The notes under the pieces were generated by a model. The model had not been told where the DNA came from. It was given only the letters and a program-made list of their open reading frames with translations, and did not search any database. Shown here one piece after another: positions 23,735-31,183 of a stretch of 34,843 nucleotides of DNA; position 1 is the first letter of the stretch, and every line of letters starts with the position of its first letter. This DNA is from Propionicimonas sp. (GTDB taxonomy: Bacteria > Actinomycetota > Actinomycetes > Propionibacteriales > Propionibacteriaceae), in assembly GCA_027492575.1 (NCBI GenBank), contig JAPUEM010000149.1, forward strand, positions 1 through 34,843. The letters are read 5' to 3'. A program made the position numbers and the translations under genes.

Positions 23735-25282
23735 TCATGGGGCGTCGTAGTGGGTGTCGGCGGTGATCAGGATGCGCTCGCGGGGATCGCGGGCGGCGTC
23801 GACGACCCCGGGCACCTCGCCCTGGATGACCCGCTCGTGGAGCATCGGGATGGCGGCGTCGGTGGCGAGCACCTGGGCCTCGGCGAGCATGGTGGCGAGC
23901 TGGCGCTCCGGCCCGGCTTCGGTCTCGGACGCCACCCGGATCGCCTCGTCCACCTCCGGAGTGCACAGCTGCGAGATCGAGAAGCCGCCGCCGCAGGTGA
24001 AGTCCGAGGCCAGGTAGGCGACCGGGTCACCGGAGTCGAGCACGGTGGCGCGCGACAGGATGAAGGCGTCGAACTTGCCGTCCAGGGCGTCGGCCTCGAT
24101 GAACTGGTACTCGCGGACGTCCTGCTGCACGACGAAGCCGACCGCCTCCAGCTGCTGCTGGATCATCACCGCGACCTCGGGCAGTTCGGCGCGGTCGGTG
24201 AAGGTGCCCAGGGTGATCTTCACACCGTCCACCTTCGCCGGTGCGGCGCGCCGGCTCAGCACCTCGACGTAGGCCGGGTCCTTCCGCAGCCCGGCCGCCC
24301 AGGTCACCGCGGGGCCGAGCAGGCCCTCGGCGACGTCCGCCCGTCCCTCATAGACGGATTCGACGATCGCCGCCCGGTCCAGCGCCTCGCGGGCCGCGGC
24401 GCGCACCGCCGGATCCTTGAACGGACCGGATTCGGTGTTCAGATAGAGGGTGTTGGTGCGCGGCATGGGCACCTCGATGATCAGGCTCTGGTCGATGGAC
24501 GCCGCCTGCCCGGCCGGGATCGCCTCGACCACCTGCGCCTCGCCGGTGCGCAGCGCGGCGGCCCGGGCGGTGCCGTCCGGGACGAAGGCCACGTCGATGC
24601 CGGCGGCCTTCGCCTTCTCGCCCCAGTAGCCGTCGTAGCGGTCGAGGGTTGCCCCGACGATGCCGTTCACCGCCACCAGTTCGAACGGGCCCGAGCCGGT
24701 GCCGACCGGCGAGACCCCGGCGTCGGTGTAGGCGTCGGCGTCCAGGATCGCCAGCTGCGGGCTGGAGAGCCGGTGCGGCAGTAGCGGGTCGGGGGTGGCG
24801 GTGGTGATGATCACACCGTCCCCGTCCGCCGTCACGGTCAGCTGGGTGCCGTTCAGGATGCGCGGCAGCGGGACGGCGTCGATCGCGTGCTGCAGCGAGT
24901 TCACCACGGAATCCGGGGTGAGCGTGTGCCCGTTGTGGAAGGTCACCCCGGCGCGGACGGCGAAGCGCCAGGTCAGCTCGTCGGTCCGCTCCCACTCGGT
25001 GGCCAGGCTGGGCAGCGCGGTGCCCGCCTCGTCCAGCACCACCAGGGTCTCCGCGGTCGCCCAGCGCGAGAGCTTGAAGGCATCGTCGCTCAGCGGGGTG
25101 AGCCCCGATCGGGGCGGCTGCAGCATGGCGATCGAGATGCGGGTGCCCGCATCGGGGTTCGCCGGGTCGGCCGAGCCGGTGTTACCCGTCGTGGGGGCGG
25201 CGAAGCAGCCGGAGAGCAGCAGGCCCAGGGCGAGTGGGACGGCCGCGAAGCCCAGCTTGCGGGCACGCGCGGGAACGGTCAT
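23735..25282 (-). CDS. ABC transporter substrate-binding lipoprotein, family 5 (peptide/nickel type)
   Basis: A 515-residue extracytoplasmic binding protein of the DppA/OppA/NikA family. The ATG at 25282 follows AAAGGA. The signal peptide ends in the lipobox LLSGC (Cys26). Family features include LATEWERTDELTWRFAVRAG followed by VTFHNGHTLTPDSVVNSLQ, the hallmark of SBP family 5, and the late TFTDRAELPEVAVMIQQQLEAVGF block. The ligand may be a peptide, nickel chelate or other small complex. It lies between the two ATPase genes and the permease fusion on the same strand. Confidence 0.92.
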   Translation of the reverse strand: MTVPARARKLGFAAVPLALGLLLSGCFAAPTTGNTGSADPANPDAGTRISIAMLQPPRSGLTPLSDDAFKLSRWATAETLVVLDEAGTALPSLATEWERTDELTWRFAVRAGVTFHNGHTLTPDSVVNSLQHAIDAVPLPRILNGTQLTVTADGDGVIITTATPDPLLPHRLSSPQLAILDADAYTDAGVSPVGTGSGPFELVAVNGIVGATLDRYDGYWGEKAKAAGIDVAFVPDGTARAAALRTGEAQVVEAIPAGQAASIDQSLIIEVPMPRTNTLYLNTESGPFKDPAVRAAAREALDRAAIVESVYEGRADVAEGLLGPAVTWAAGLRKDPAYVEVLSRRAAPAKVDGVKITLGTFTDRAELPEVAVMIQQQLEAVGFVVQQDVREYQFIEADALDGKFDAFILSRATVLDSGDPVAYLASDFTCGGGFSISQLCTPEVDEAIRVASETEAGPERQLATMLAEAQVLATDAAIPMLHERVIQGEVPGVVDAARDPRERILITADTHYDAP

Positions 25283-25377
25283 GGAGGGTTCCTTTCTCAG
25301 GAGGGGCGGGGGTGATGGTCAGGTGGGCGGGGTGGTGATCATCGGGCGGGTGATGGTCGGTGGTGGCGGGGAAATGG

Positions 25378-26049
25378 TCAGGTGGTGGGCGGGACGATGG
25401 TCACGATCCGGGTGCAGCGTTCGGCGAAGGCCGGGTCGTGGGTGACCAGCAGCAGCGCGATGTCCGACTGCTCGACCAGGGCGAGCAGGGCGGTGGAGAC
25501 CCCCTGGGCGGTCACCGGGTCGAGGGCGCTGGTCGGCTCGTCGGCCACGATGACGGACGGTCCGGCGGCGATGGCCCGCGCGATCGCCGCGCGCTGCGCC
25601 TGGCCGCCGGAGACCTCGGTGGGCCGGCGATCCAGCAGTTCGCGTTCCAGGAAGGCCAGCTCGGCCGCCCGGTGCAGCGTTCGTTCGGTGGCGTGCTCGC
25701 CGGTCAGCCGGCGCACGGCGGTCTCGATCGAGCGCCGCAGCGTCCACCGCGGGACGAAGGCCGCCGCCGGATCCTGCGGGACGCCCTGCACCAGATGCCG
25801 CCGCTTCCGGGTGGGACGCACGCGATGCGAGCACCAGTGCTCGCCGTCCACGACGATGTGCCCCTGTTCCGGCGGACGCAGCCCCAGCACCACCTCGGCC
25901 AGGGTCGACTTGCCGGCCCCCGAGCGTCCGATCACCGCCACCGACTCGCCGCGCTCGATGTGGAAGGTGGTGGGGGCGAGGACGCGCCGGGCCTGGGCGC
26001 CGCGGCCGTGCGCGGCAGTCAGCTCGGAGAGTTCGATCACGGGGCTCAT
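25378..26049 (-). CDS. ABC transporter ATP-binding protein (DppF-like, half size)
   Basis: A 223-residue ABC ATPase. Visible motifs: Walker A VIGRSGAGKSTLAEVV, signature EVSGGQAQRAAIARAIA, Walker B SVIVADEPTSALD and H-loop LLVTHDPAF. The segment GVPQDPAAAFVPRWTL contains the Q-loop glutamine and the DP typical of peptide-transporter ATPases. It lacks the C-terminal oligopeptide-transporter extension that full-length DppD/DppF carry, making it about 100 residues short. Start ATG 26049 overlaps the stop of the other ATPase by four bases. The 95-bp gap to the binding protein contains short TGATGGTC-type repeats. Confidence 0.9.
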   Translation of the reverse strand: MSPVIELSELTAAHGRGAQARRVLAPTTFHIERGESVAVIGRSGAGKSTLAEVVLGLRPPEQGHIVVDGEHWCSHRVRPTRKRRHLVQGVPQDPAAAFVPRWTLRRSIETAVRRLTGEHATERTLHRAAELAFLERELLDRRPTEVSGGQAQRAAIARAIAAGPSVIVADEPTSALDPVTAQGVSTALLALVEQSDIALLLVTHDPAFAERCTRIVTIVPPTT

Positions 26050-26717
26050 GCCGGCACCTGCTCGCTCGCCTCGACCGGGATCTCCAGGATCTGGCCCTGC
26101 CGCACCCGCAGGTGCCGGGTGGCGAGCCGCTCGGCCACCGCGCCGTCGTGGGTGGCCACGACCAGCACCTGTTCGGGGTCGACGACACCGAGCAGCATCT
26201 CTAGGGTCTGATCCCGGGTTTCGTGGTCGAGGGCGCTGGTCGGCTCGTCGGCCAGGATCAGCGGCGCCTCGGTGAGCGTGGCCAACGCGACCGCGGCCCG
26301 CTGCTGCTGCCCGCCCGACATCTCGGTCGGACGCCGCCGGTGCAGGGCGTCGTCGGTCAGCCCCACCGCGTGGAGCACCTCGGTGACCCGGGCGGGGGTC
26401 GCGCCGGTCACCCGGCGCAGCTGGGCGGCCAGCCGGATCAGCGGGTGCAGGGCGTCCAGGCCGCGCTGCGGGACGAAGCCGGTGCGGTCGAAGCCGGCGA
26501 CCCGTTCGCCGGTGAACCGCAGCCCCACCTCCCACCGGCCGGCCAGGGTGCGCAGCAGCATCGACTTGCCGCTGCCCGAGGGGCCGGTGACGACCACGCG
26601 ATCGCCTGGGTACAGGTCGAGTTCTTCGACGGTCAGCAGCGTGGTGCCGTCCGTGGTGGTGACCTGGGCGTCGCGGAGGGAGACGAGCGGCCGCTGGGGC
26701 TGGCTTGGAAGATCCAT
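26046..26717 (-). CDS. ABC transporter ATP-binding protein (DppD-like, half size)
   Basis: A 223-residue ABC ATPase, first gene of this operon. Walker A is VTGPSGSGKSMLLRTLAG, signature EMSGGQQQRAAVALATL, Walker B PLILADEPTSALDHE and H-loop VLVVATHDGAVAE. The short FVPQRGLDALHP supplies the Q-loop. Like its neighbour it lacks the usual C-terminal extension; both are exactly 223 residues long. There is no Shine-Dalgarno before ATG 26717; the upstream DNA is AT-rich, with CATAAT 10 bp before the start, so a leaderless or nearly leaderless mRNA is likely. Confidence 0.9.
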   Translation of the reverse strand: MDLPSQPQRPLVSLRDAQVTTTDGTTLLTVEELDLYPGDRVVVTGPSGSGKSMLLRTLAGRWEVGLRFTGERVAGFDRTGFVPQRGLDALHPLIRLAAQLRRVTGATPARVTEVLHAVGLTDDALHRRRPTEMSGGQQQRAAVALATLTEAPLILADEPTSALDHETRDQTLEMLLGVVDPEQVLVVATHDGAVAERLATRHLRVRQGQILEIPVEASEQVPA

Positions 26718-26746
26718 AACGAGAACGATTATGAATACAACTATCG
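26715..26746 (-). promoter_or_regulatory. AT-rich promoter and possible Fur/Zur-family box
   Basis: An isolated AT-rich stretch in GC-rich DNA. On the minus strand it reads GATAGTTGTATTC, then ATAATCGTTCTCGTTAT up to the start codon. It contains a plausible -10 (CATAAT) and an imperfect ATAA..TTAT dyad resembling metal-regulator boxes. The dyad is too degenerate to name the regulator; a metal response is only a suggestion. Confidence 0.35.
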
Positions 26747-26801
26747 CCAGAGCGCAACCCGAACCTCGCTATGGAGGTCCTGATCAATGCGCCACCGACC
26801 C

Positions 26802-26958
26802 CCAGGAACGCTCCCTGAGCCCAAGAATGATTCCTGAGTCCCGAGGACGCTTCTTGAGCTCCAAGAGCGATCCCTGAGTCCCAAGAGCGATCCCTGAGCT
26901 TGTCGAAGGGTCGATGCCCGCAGCCCACACCACGACCCTTCGACAGGCTCAGGGATCG
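26802..26958 (+). repeat. 20-bp tandem array ending in a facing pair of R2 repeats
   Basis: Five units of about 20 bp (consensus AAGAGCGATCCCTGAGTCCC, spacing 19, 20, 20, 20 at the shared TGAG) run from about 26802 to 26900. The last unit merges into R2 (GATCCCTGAGCTTGTCGAAG, 26888-26913). An inverted R2 at 26933-26958 faces it, giving an approximately 25-bp stem. The block just before (26780-26800, CTGATCAATGCGCC) resembles the GGAACGCTGATCAACGCACG part of the 119-bp duplication, so this is another member of one composite repeat family. Confidence 0.8.
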
Positions 26959-27018
26959 TCAAGCGCTTCCCTTGGGACGTGCGGTGAGATGGCAGTCGCG
27001 AAATGTGATATGGGTCCG

Positions 27019-27024
27019 TACACT
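27019..27024 (+). promoter_or_regulatory. -10 box of the cysE leader
   Basis: TACACT fits the TAnnnT consensus. Seven bases separate it from the GTG at 27032, so transcription would start at the start codon itself, giving a leaderless message for the Cys-rich leader peptide. Confidence 0.6.
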
Positions 27025-27031
27025 GGTTCCC

Positions 27032-27103
27032 GTGAGTACGAGATTCGACGCGAGCCTCCCGCTGGGGATGGGCTGTCGAATGCTGTGTTGTCGCTGTTGC
27101 TGA
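27032..27103 (+). CDS. Leaderless poly-cysteine leader peptide (cysteine attenuator)
   Basis: A 23-codon frame starting GTG AGT ACG and ending in a Cys-rich tail (GCRMLCCRCC): five cysteines, at positions 15, 19, 20, 22 and 23, directly before TGA. It has no Shine-Dalgarno but a -10 box 7 bp upstream, so it should be translated from the very 5' end of the mRNA. It lies 60 bp before serine O-acetyltransferase, the committed step to cysteine. Leaderless poly-Cys short frames that attenuate sulfur genes according to Cys-tRNA supply are known from mycobacteria; this has the same design. Downstream, GCGGCG..CGCCGC (27120-27141) can form a hairpin, and GTTGTC (in the last codons) can pair with GACAAC at 27106, an alternative fold. 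Confidence 0.8.
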   Translation: MSTRFDASLPLGMGCRMLCCRCC

Positions 27104-27163
27104 CCTGACAACCGGCCCCGCGGCGTGGATTCTTCCGCCGCCCCAACTCGTAAGGACTCACCC

Positions 27164-27994
27164 ATGACCACTACTCATCCATCGTTCGCAGCCCAGAAGG
27201 CGAGCAGCTCTGTGTCCCACGTCCAGATCTGGAATCGCATCCGCGAGGAGGTGGCCGCCGATGCCGTCGTCGAGCCCGCCCTCGGCGAATTCCTGCGCAC
27301 CGCGATCCTCGATCACCACCATCTTGAGGATGCCCTCGGCTACCTGCTGGCCGACAAGCTGGCGGCACCGTCCGTCCCGGCCGAGCAACTGCGCGAACTG
27401 ATCGGCCACGCCTTCACCGACGACCGCTCGATCGGCATCGCCGTCCGGGAGGATCTGCGGGCGATCGTCAGCCGCGACCCGGCGGCCCGCGGCTACGCCA
27501 CCCCGCTGCTCTACTTCAAGGGCTTCCACGCCCTGCAGGCCTACCGCGTCTCCCACTACTACTGGACGCAGGGACGCCCGCAACTCGCGCTCTACCTGCA
27601 GAGCCGCATCTCCGAGGTCTTCGCCGTCGACATCCACCCCGGCGCCCGGATCGGCAAGGGCATCATGTTCGACCACGCCACCTCGGTGGTGATCGGCGAG
27701 ACCGCCGTCATCGAGGACGACTTCTCGATGCTGCACGAGGTCACCCTCGGCGGCACCGGCAAGGTCGGCGGCGACCGGCACCCCAAGATCGGACGCGGCG
27801 TCATGATCGGTGCGGGCGCCAAGGTGCTCGGCAACATCCGCGTCGGCGAGGGCGCCAAGATCGGCGCCGGCAGCGTCGTCCTGGACGACGTCCCGCCCTA
27901 CACCACCGTGGCCGGCGTTCCGGCCCGGTCCGTCACGTATCCCGTCCACGGCCTTCCGGCGCTGGACTTCGGGGATCTGGAAGGAAGCCTCTAA
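27164..27994 (+). CDS. cysE: Serine O-acetyltransferase
   Basis: A 276-residue enzyme that makes O-acetylserine from serine and acetyl-CoA, the first step of cysteine synthesis. The N-terminal helical domain (about 1-150; WNRIREEVAADAVVEPALGE) is present as in the E. coli-length enzyme rather than the shorter EpsC-like form. The C-terminal left-handed beta-helix has hexapeptide repeats: DIHPGARIGKGIMFDHATSV, then TAVIEDDFSMLHEVTLGGTG and GAGAKVLGNIRVGEGAKIGA. The active-site DH pair (FDHATS) and HEVTLGG are intact. ATG 27164 follows AAGGA; the frame is open 13 codons further but that part belongs to the leader region. Expression is probably controlled by the Cys-rich leader. Its stop shares a base with the next start (TAATG). 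Confidence 0.96.
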   Translation: MTTTHPSFAAQKASSSVSHVQIWNRIREEVAADAVVEPALGEFLRTAILDHHHLEDALGYLLADKLAAPSVPAEQLRELIGHAFTDDRSIGIAVREDLRAIVSRDPAARGYATPLLYFKGFHALQAYRVSHYYWTQGRPQLALYLQSRISEVFAVDIHPGARIGKGIMFDHATSVVIGETAVIEDDFSMLHEVTLGGTGKVGGDRHPKIGRGVMIGAGAKVLGNIRVGEGAKIGAGSVVLDDVPPYTTVAGVPARSVTYPVHGLPALDFGDLEGSL

Positions 27995-28524
27995 TGAACA
28001 CCTCTCTGGTCGGCGACGTGAAGGTGCCGCGCCGCAGCCCGTTCCACTTCCCGAACCCGGTCAACGAGTGGGCCGCCCGCTCGGTGGCCTTCGGGGTCTT
28101 CTCGCTGGCCGTGCTCACGCTGGTGACCGGCTGGTACTGGATCACCCTGGTGCTCTTCGTCGGCTTCGCGCTGCGGCTCGGCTGGGGGCCGCGGTACAGC
28201 CCGCTGGGACGCCTGGCCGTCCATGTCATCGCCCCCCGGCTGGGCAAGCCGCGGCTGGTGCCCGGCCCGCCCAAGCGCTTCGCCCAGGGCATCGGCACCG
28301 TGGTGACCGGGCTCGCAGCGGTGCTGTGGCTCACCACCGGCTCCGTGGTCGGCCCGGCCATCCTGCTGGGCATCCTGATCGTCGCCGCCGGGCTGGAGGC
28401 CTTCCTCGGCTTCTGCCTCGGCTGCTGGATCTTCGGCTACCTGATGGCCTGGGGCGTCATCCCCACCTCGGTCTGCGAATCCTGCGCCGACGTCTCCCGC
28501 CGCTACGCCGAGAACCCCGCCTGA
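27994..28524 (+). CDS. DUF4395-family membrane protein
   Basis: A 176-residue protein with about four hydrophobic segments (for example SVAFGVFSLAVLTLVTGWYW and AILLGILIVAAGLEAFLGFC). It matches the DUF4395 pattern: an N-terminal NPVNEWAARSVA, the middle GPRYSPLGRLA and a Cys-bearing end with CESCADVS. DUF4395 proteins often sit next to rhodanese or thioredoxin-like genes, in keeping with a role in sulfur or thiol metabolism. Here the gene overlaps the cysE stop by one base, so it is translated with cysE under the Cys leader. The CxxC-type pair could be redox active; its function is unknown. Confidence 0.85.
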   Translation: MNTSLVGDVKVPRRSPFHFPNPVNEWAARSVAFGVFSLAVLTLVTGWYWITLVLFVGFALRLGWGPRYSPLGRLAVHVIAPRLGKPRLVPGPPKRFAQGIGTVVTGLAAVLWLTTGSVVGPAILLGILIVAAGLEAFLGFCLGCWIFGYLMAWGVIPTSVCESCADVSRRYAENPA

Positions 28525-28528
28525 CCGG

Positions 28529-30046
28529 TCAGGCCCAGCGGGCCAACTCCCGCACGGTCTCGATGGTGTCGGCTTCGTCCGCCATCTTGTCCTCCCGGTA
28601 GCGGACGACCCGCGCGAACCGCAGCGCCATGCCACCCGGGTAGCGCGGTGAGCGCTGGACGCCGTCGAAGGCGATCTCGACCACCTGCTCGGGGCGGACG
28701 GTGACCACCCAGCCGTCGTCGGTTGTCATGAGCTCCTCGAACCGGGCGGTCTGCCAGGCGAGCATCTCGTCGGTCATCCCCTTGAAGGTCTTGCCGAGCA
28801 TCACGAACCCGCCGGTGGCCGGGTCGCGGGCGCCGAGGTGGATGTTGGAGAGCCGGCCGCGGCGGCGTCCGCTGCCGTGTTCCACGGCGAGCACCACCAG
28901 ATCGAGGGTGAGGACGGGCTTCACCTTGATCCAGCCGGCGCCGCGGCGTCCGGCCTCGTAGGGCAGGTCGAGGGCCTTGATCACGACGCCCTCATGGCCC
29001 TGGGCGAGGATGTGGCGCGAGAAGTCGTCCGCGGACGTGGGGTCGGCGGTGACCAGGCGTTCCACCCGCAGCCCGTCCGGCACCAGGCCGGCCAGCCGGG
29101 CGTGGCGGACGCTGGTCGGCTCGTCGATCAGGTCGTCGCCGTCCACCTCCAGCAGGTCGAAGAAGTAGGCGCTGAGCGCCAGGCCGGCCGGGTCGGCGGC
29201 GGAGGCGCTGCGGGCGGCGGTCTCTTGGAAGGCGCGCGGACGACCGTCCGCGTCGAGGGCGAGGGCTTCGCCGTCCAGGACGCAGCTGTGGCAGGGGAGC
29301 GCGGCGACGGCTGCCGCGATCTCGGGCAGCCGGACGGTGATGTCGTCCAGGCTGCGGGAATAGAGGCTCACCTGGTCGCCGCGTTTGTGGGCCTGGATGC
29401 GGATGCCGTCCAGCTTCGCCTCGACCGCCAGCGGCTCGAGGCCGAGCTTCGCGAACGCCTCGGCCACGGTCGGTGCGCTGGAGGCCAGCATGGGCAGCAC
29501 CGGGCGTCCGACTTCGAGGTGCAGACTCGTGAGCGCTGCCGGGCCCCCGGTCGCGGCGGCGCCGGCTGCTGCCGGGACCGACCCGCTGAGCATGGCCGCC
29601 CGCCGCACCAGGCCGATCGGCACCTCGAAGGCCTTCGCGATCGCCAGCAGCAGCACCCCTTCCAGGGCTCCCTGCCGGGTCTCGCCCACGATCAGCCCGC
29701 CCAGGAACTGCTGCTCGTCGGCCGTCGCGCGTCCCATCAACTCGGCCAGCCCGGACTGTCTGGCCAGTTGCGAACCCGGGCCTGACAAGCCACTCAGGTG
29801 CTCCAGGGCCCCATCGACCTCGGCGATCGCGAGGGTGGGCGAGTCGGCCGCCGGGAAGCCGGTGAGCGACCGCCAGCCGATCCCCGTCCGCCGCTGCCGC
29901 AGCCGGCCGGCGAGCAGATGCGCGAGCAACTCGACCTCACCGGGTTCCGCCGCGGCGAGCAGCTCGGCCAGCACCGCGACCTTGCCGTTGCGCGCACTGG
30001 TCGCCGCGACCTGCTGCGACGCCCGCACCACCGCCGAGAAGAGCAT
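28529..30046 (-). CDS. ligB: ATP-dependent DNA ligase (LigB type)
   Basis: A 505-residue ATP-dependent DNA ligase. The adenylated lysine is Lys211 in VEAKLDGIRIQ (motif I, KxDGxR). Other nucleotidyltransferase motifs are visible: SCVLDGEALALD (motif III), FFDLLEVDGDDLID, EGVVIKALDLPYEAGRRGAGW (motif IV and flank) and WIKVKPVLTLDLVVLAVEHG (motif V). An N-terminal DNA-binding domain (about 1-190) precedes the catalytic core, and an OB-fold follows. Length and layout match the actinobacterial LigB enzymes, which join DNA nicks and are dispensable beside NAD-dependent LigA. The ATG at 30046 was chosen over an upstream ATG because it begins MLFSAVVRASQQVAATSARN, the usual LigB start. Confidence 0.93.
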   Translation of the reverse strand: MLFSAVVRASQQVAATSARNGKVAVLAELLAAAEPGEVELLAHLLAGRLRQRRTGIGWRSLTGFPAADSPTLAIAEVDGALEHLSGLSGPGSQLARQSGLAELMGRATADEQQFLGGLIVGETRQGALEGVLLLAIAKAFEVPIGLVRRAAMLSGSVPAAAGAAATGGPAALTSLHLEVGRPVLPMLASSAPTVAEAFAKLGLEPLAVEAKLDGIRIQAHKRGDQVSLYSRSLDDITVRLPEIAAAVAALPCHSCVLDGEALALDADGRPRAFQETAARSASAADPAGLALSAYFFDLLEVDGDDLIDEPTSVRHARLAGLVPDGLRVERLVTADPTSADDFSRHILAQGHEGVVIKALDLPYEAGRRGAGWIKVKPVLTLDLVVLAVEHGSGRRRGRLSNIHLGARDPATGGFVMLGKTFKGMTDEMLAWQTARFEELMTTDDGWVVTVRPEQVVEIAFDGVQRSPRYPGGMALRFARVVRYREDKMADEADTIETVRELARWA

Positions 30047-30204
30047 GGCTCTTTCTACCCTGCGCACCCCGAGCCCCGGAAGCCGTCAGGCGGCTACTTC
30101 CTGCCATCCGGCCGGGCCGGGGGTCGCGCTGCCGCCCGTCCTCGCGGATGAAGCTGGGGGCGTCCCTGTCGCAGACTCCACCCGGATCCGCGCATGAGGG
30201 ACGA

Positions 30205-30405
30205 TCAGACTGGCTCGTCAGGATAGAAGACGTCCTCGATTGCGCACTCGAACGCGGACGCGATGCGGAAGGCCAAGGGGAGTGACGGGTCGAAGCGGCC
30301 CTTTTCGATGGAGATGATGGTCTGGCGCGAGACGCCGAGCGTGTCCCCGAGATGCTGTTGCGACCACCCGCGCGCCGCCCGCAGCTCGGAGAGGGAGTTG
30401 CGCAT
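30205..30405 (-). CDS. Small XRE-family transcriptional regulator
   Basis: A 66-residue protein consisting of one helix-turn-helix domain: LRAARGWSQQHLGDTLGVSR then QTIISIEKGRFDPSLPLAFR. It ends EDVFYPDEPV, like the YozG/Cro-like mini-regulators found with small membrane proteins. The ATG overlaps the stop of the membrane-protein gene by one base (TGATG), so both are one transcript. It probably binds the TCAAG repeats upstream of the pair. Confidence 0.9.
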   Translation of the reverse strand: MRNSLSELRAARGWSQQHLGDTLGVSRQTIISIEKGRFDPSLPLAFRIASAFECAIEDVFYPDEPV

Positions 30406-30884
30406 CAGCTGTCTGCCTTTCGCGCGACGAAGTAGCTGATCCAGAAGGCGGCGGCGCCGATTCCGAAGACTCCCATGAGAAGTAACGGCGGGGAGATGTC
30501 CACCTTCAGGAATGCGAGGAGGGCCGCGCCGAGACCGAGCGTGGCGATCAGCACGTGGTACGCGCCGGCGGCTGCCTTGTCGTACCAGCGGCTCTCCACG
30601 GAGGAGTCCGGATCGTTCGGTGCCCCCGTGAGGGTCGAGCGGTCCACGAGCAATGCCCAGGTTCCCATCGCCGTGACCGGAAGCGTCACGATCACTCCGA
30701 TCGCGTAGATGAGCCAGGGCCGGTCCTGGGTGGTTCCCATAAGGGAGATCGCCCACGCGATCCCCAGTGAGAGGATCACTCCGACCGTGAGTGAGGCTGC
30801 GATGAGAGCACGGCCACTCCCGCCGAAGCGTGAGCGACCCCACTTCGTGCGGGGCGGTTCCTGGGGGGTCTGTTGCGTCTTCAT
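30405..30884 (-). CDS. Small membrane protein paired with XRE regulator
   Basis: A 159-residue protein with four hydrophobic segments (ALIAASLTVGVILSLGIAWA; YAIGVIVTLPVTAMGTWALL; YHVLIATLGLGAALLAFL; LLMGVFGIGAAAFWISYFVA). The N-terminus is basic and Pro/Gln rich. The ATG at 30884 has AAAGG upstream; an in-frame GTG-type start ten codons earlier is possible. Membrane proteins of this size with four helices commonly sit before mini-XRE regulators (DUF2178-like architecture); I cannot assign a function. Confidence 0.8.
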   Translation of the reverse strand: MKTQQTPQEPPRTKWGRSRFGGSGRALIAASLTVGVILSLGIAWAISLMGTTQDRPWLIYAIGVIVTLPVTAMGTWALLVDRSTLTGAPNDPDSSVESRWYDKAAAGAYHVLIATLGLGAALLAFLKVDISPPLLLMGVFGIGAAAFWISYFVARKADS

Positions 30885-30907
30885 CGCGTGCCTTTCGCCG
30901 GTTCGAG

Positions 30908-30977
30908 CTGTCAAGTGAACTGTACTGTCAAGTGAACTGTACAGTCAAGCAACCTTGACGTCAAGCGTCCTTGACGT
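30908..30977. promoter_or_regulatory. TCAAG operator array and promoter of the XRE pair
   Basis: Within 70 bp TCAAG or its complement CTTGA occurs six times: a 17-bp tandem duplication (TGTCAAGTGAACTGTAC twice, from about 30909), a third TCAAG near 30945, a perfect palindrome CTTGACGTCAAG at 30954-30965, and a final CCTTGACG near 30970. On the minus strand TTGACT and TACAGT, 18 bp apart, make a good promoter lying across the array. The layout suggests cooperative autoregulation by the XRE protein. The rest of the gap, 30978-31170, has no convincing gene. Confidence 0.65.
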
Positions 30978-31170
30978 GAGATGCGCCGCCGGGGGCGAGC
31001 GAAACGCGGCGTCCATCGATGCTCCGCTCCTGGGTTCGTTCGCCTTGATGCCCAGGCCACCGCTGCCCTGCTGCCGGTACTCCGAGAGGGCTGTCCGGAA
31101 TTGTGGCGCCGCCGGTCTCCTCGCGTCCTGCGTGAGCACGTCGATCCGGTATCCCTCGGGCCTGTTCATC

Positions 31171-31176
31171 TAGGGT
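31171..31176 (+). promoter_or_regulatory. -10 box giving a leaderless FUSC-like mRNA
   Basis: TAGGGT fits TAnnnT and lies 7 bp before GTG 31184, so the message would begin at the start codon. This argues for 31184 rather than the in-frame GTG at 31175, which overlaps the box. Confidence 0.5.
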
Positions 31177-31183
31177 GCTGGGT

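Noticed and set aside
26802-26900. CRISPR-like array from the 20-bp tandem units
   Set aside because: Units follow each other without unique spacers; it is a simple tandem repeat.
30945-31169. 74-residue minus-strand frame divergent from the FUSC-like gene
   Set aside because: It starts next to a possible promoter but has no clear ribosome-binding site, no recognisable motif, and its 3' end runs through the TCAAG operator array. Not excluded, but not supportable.
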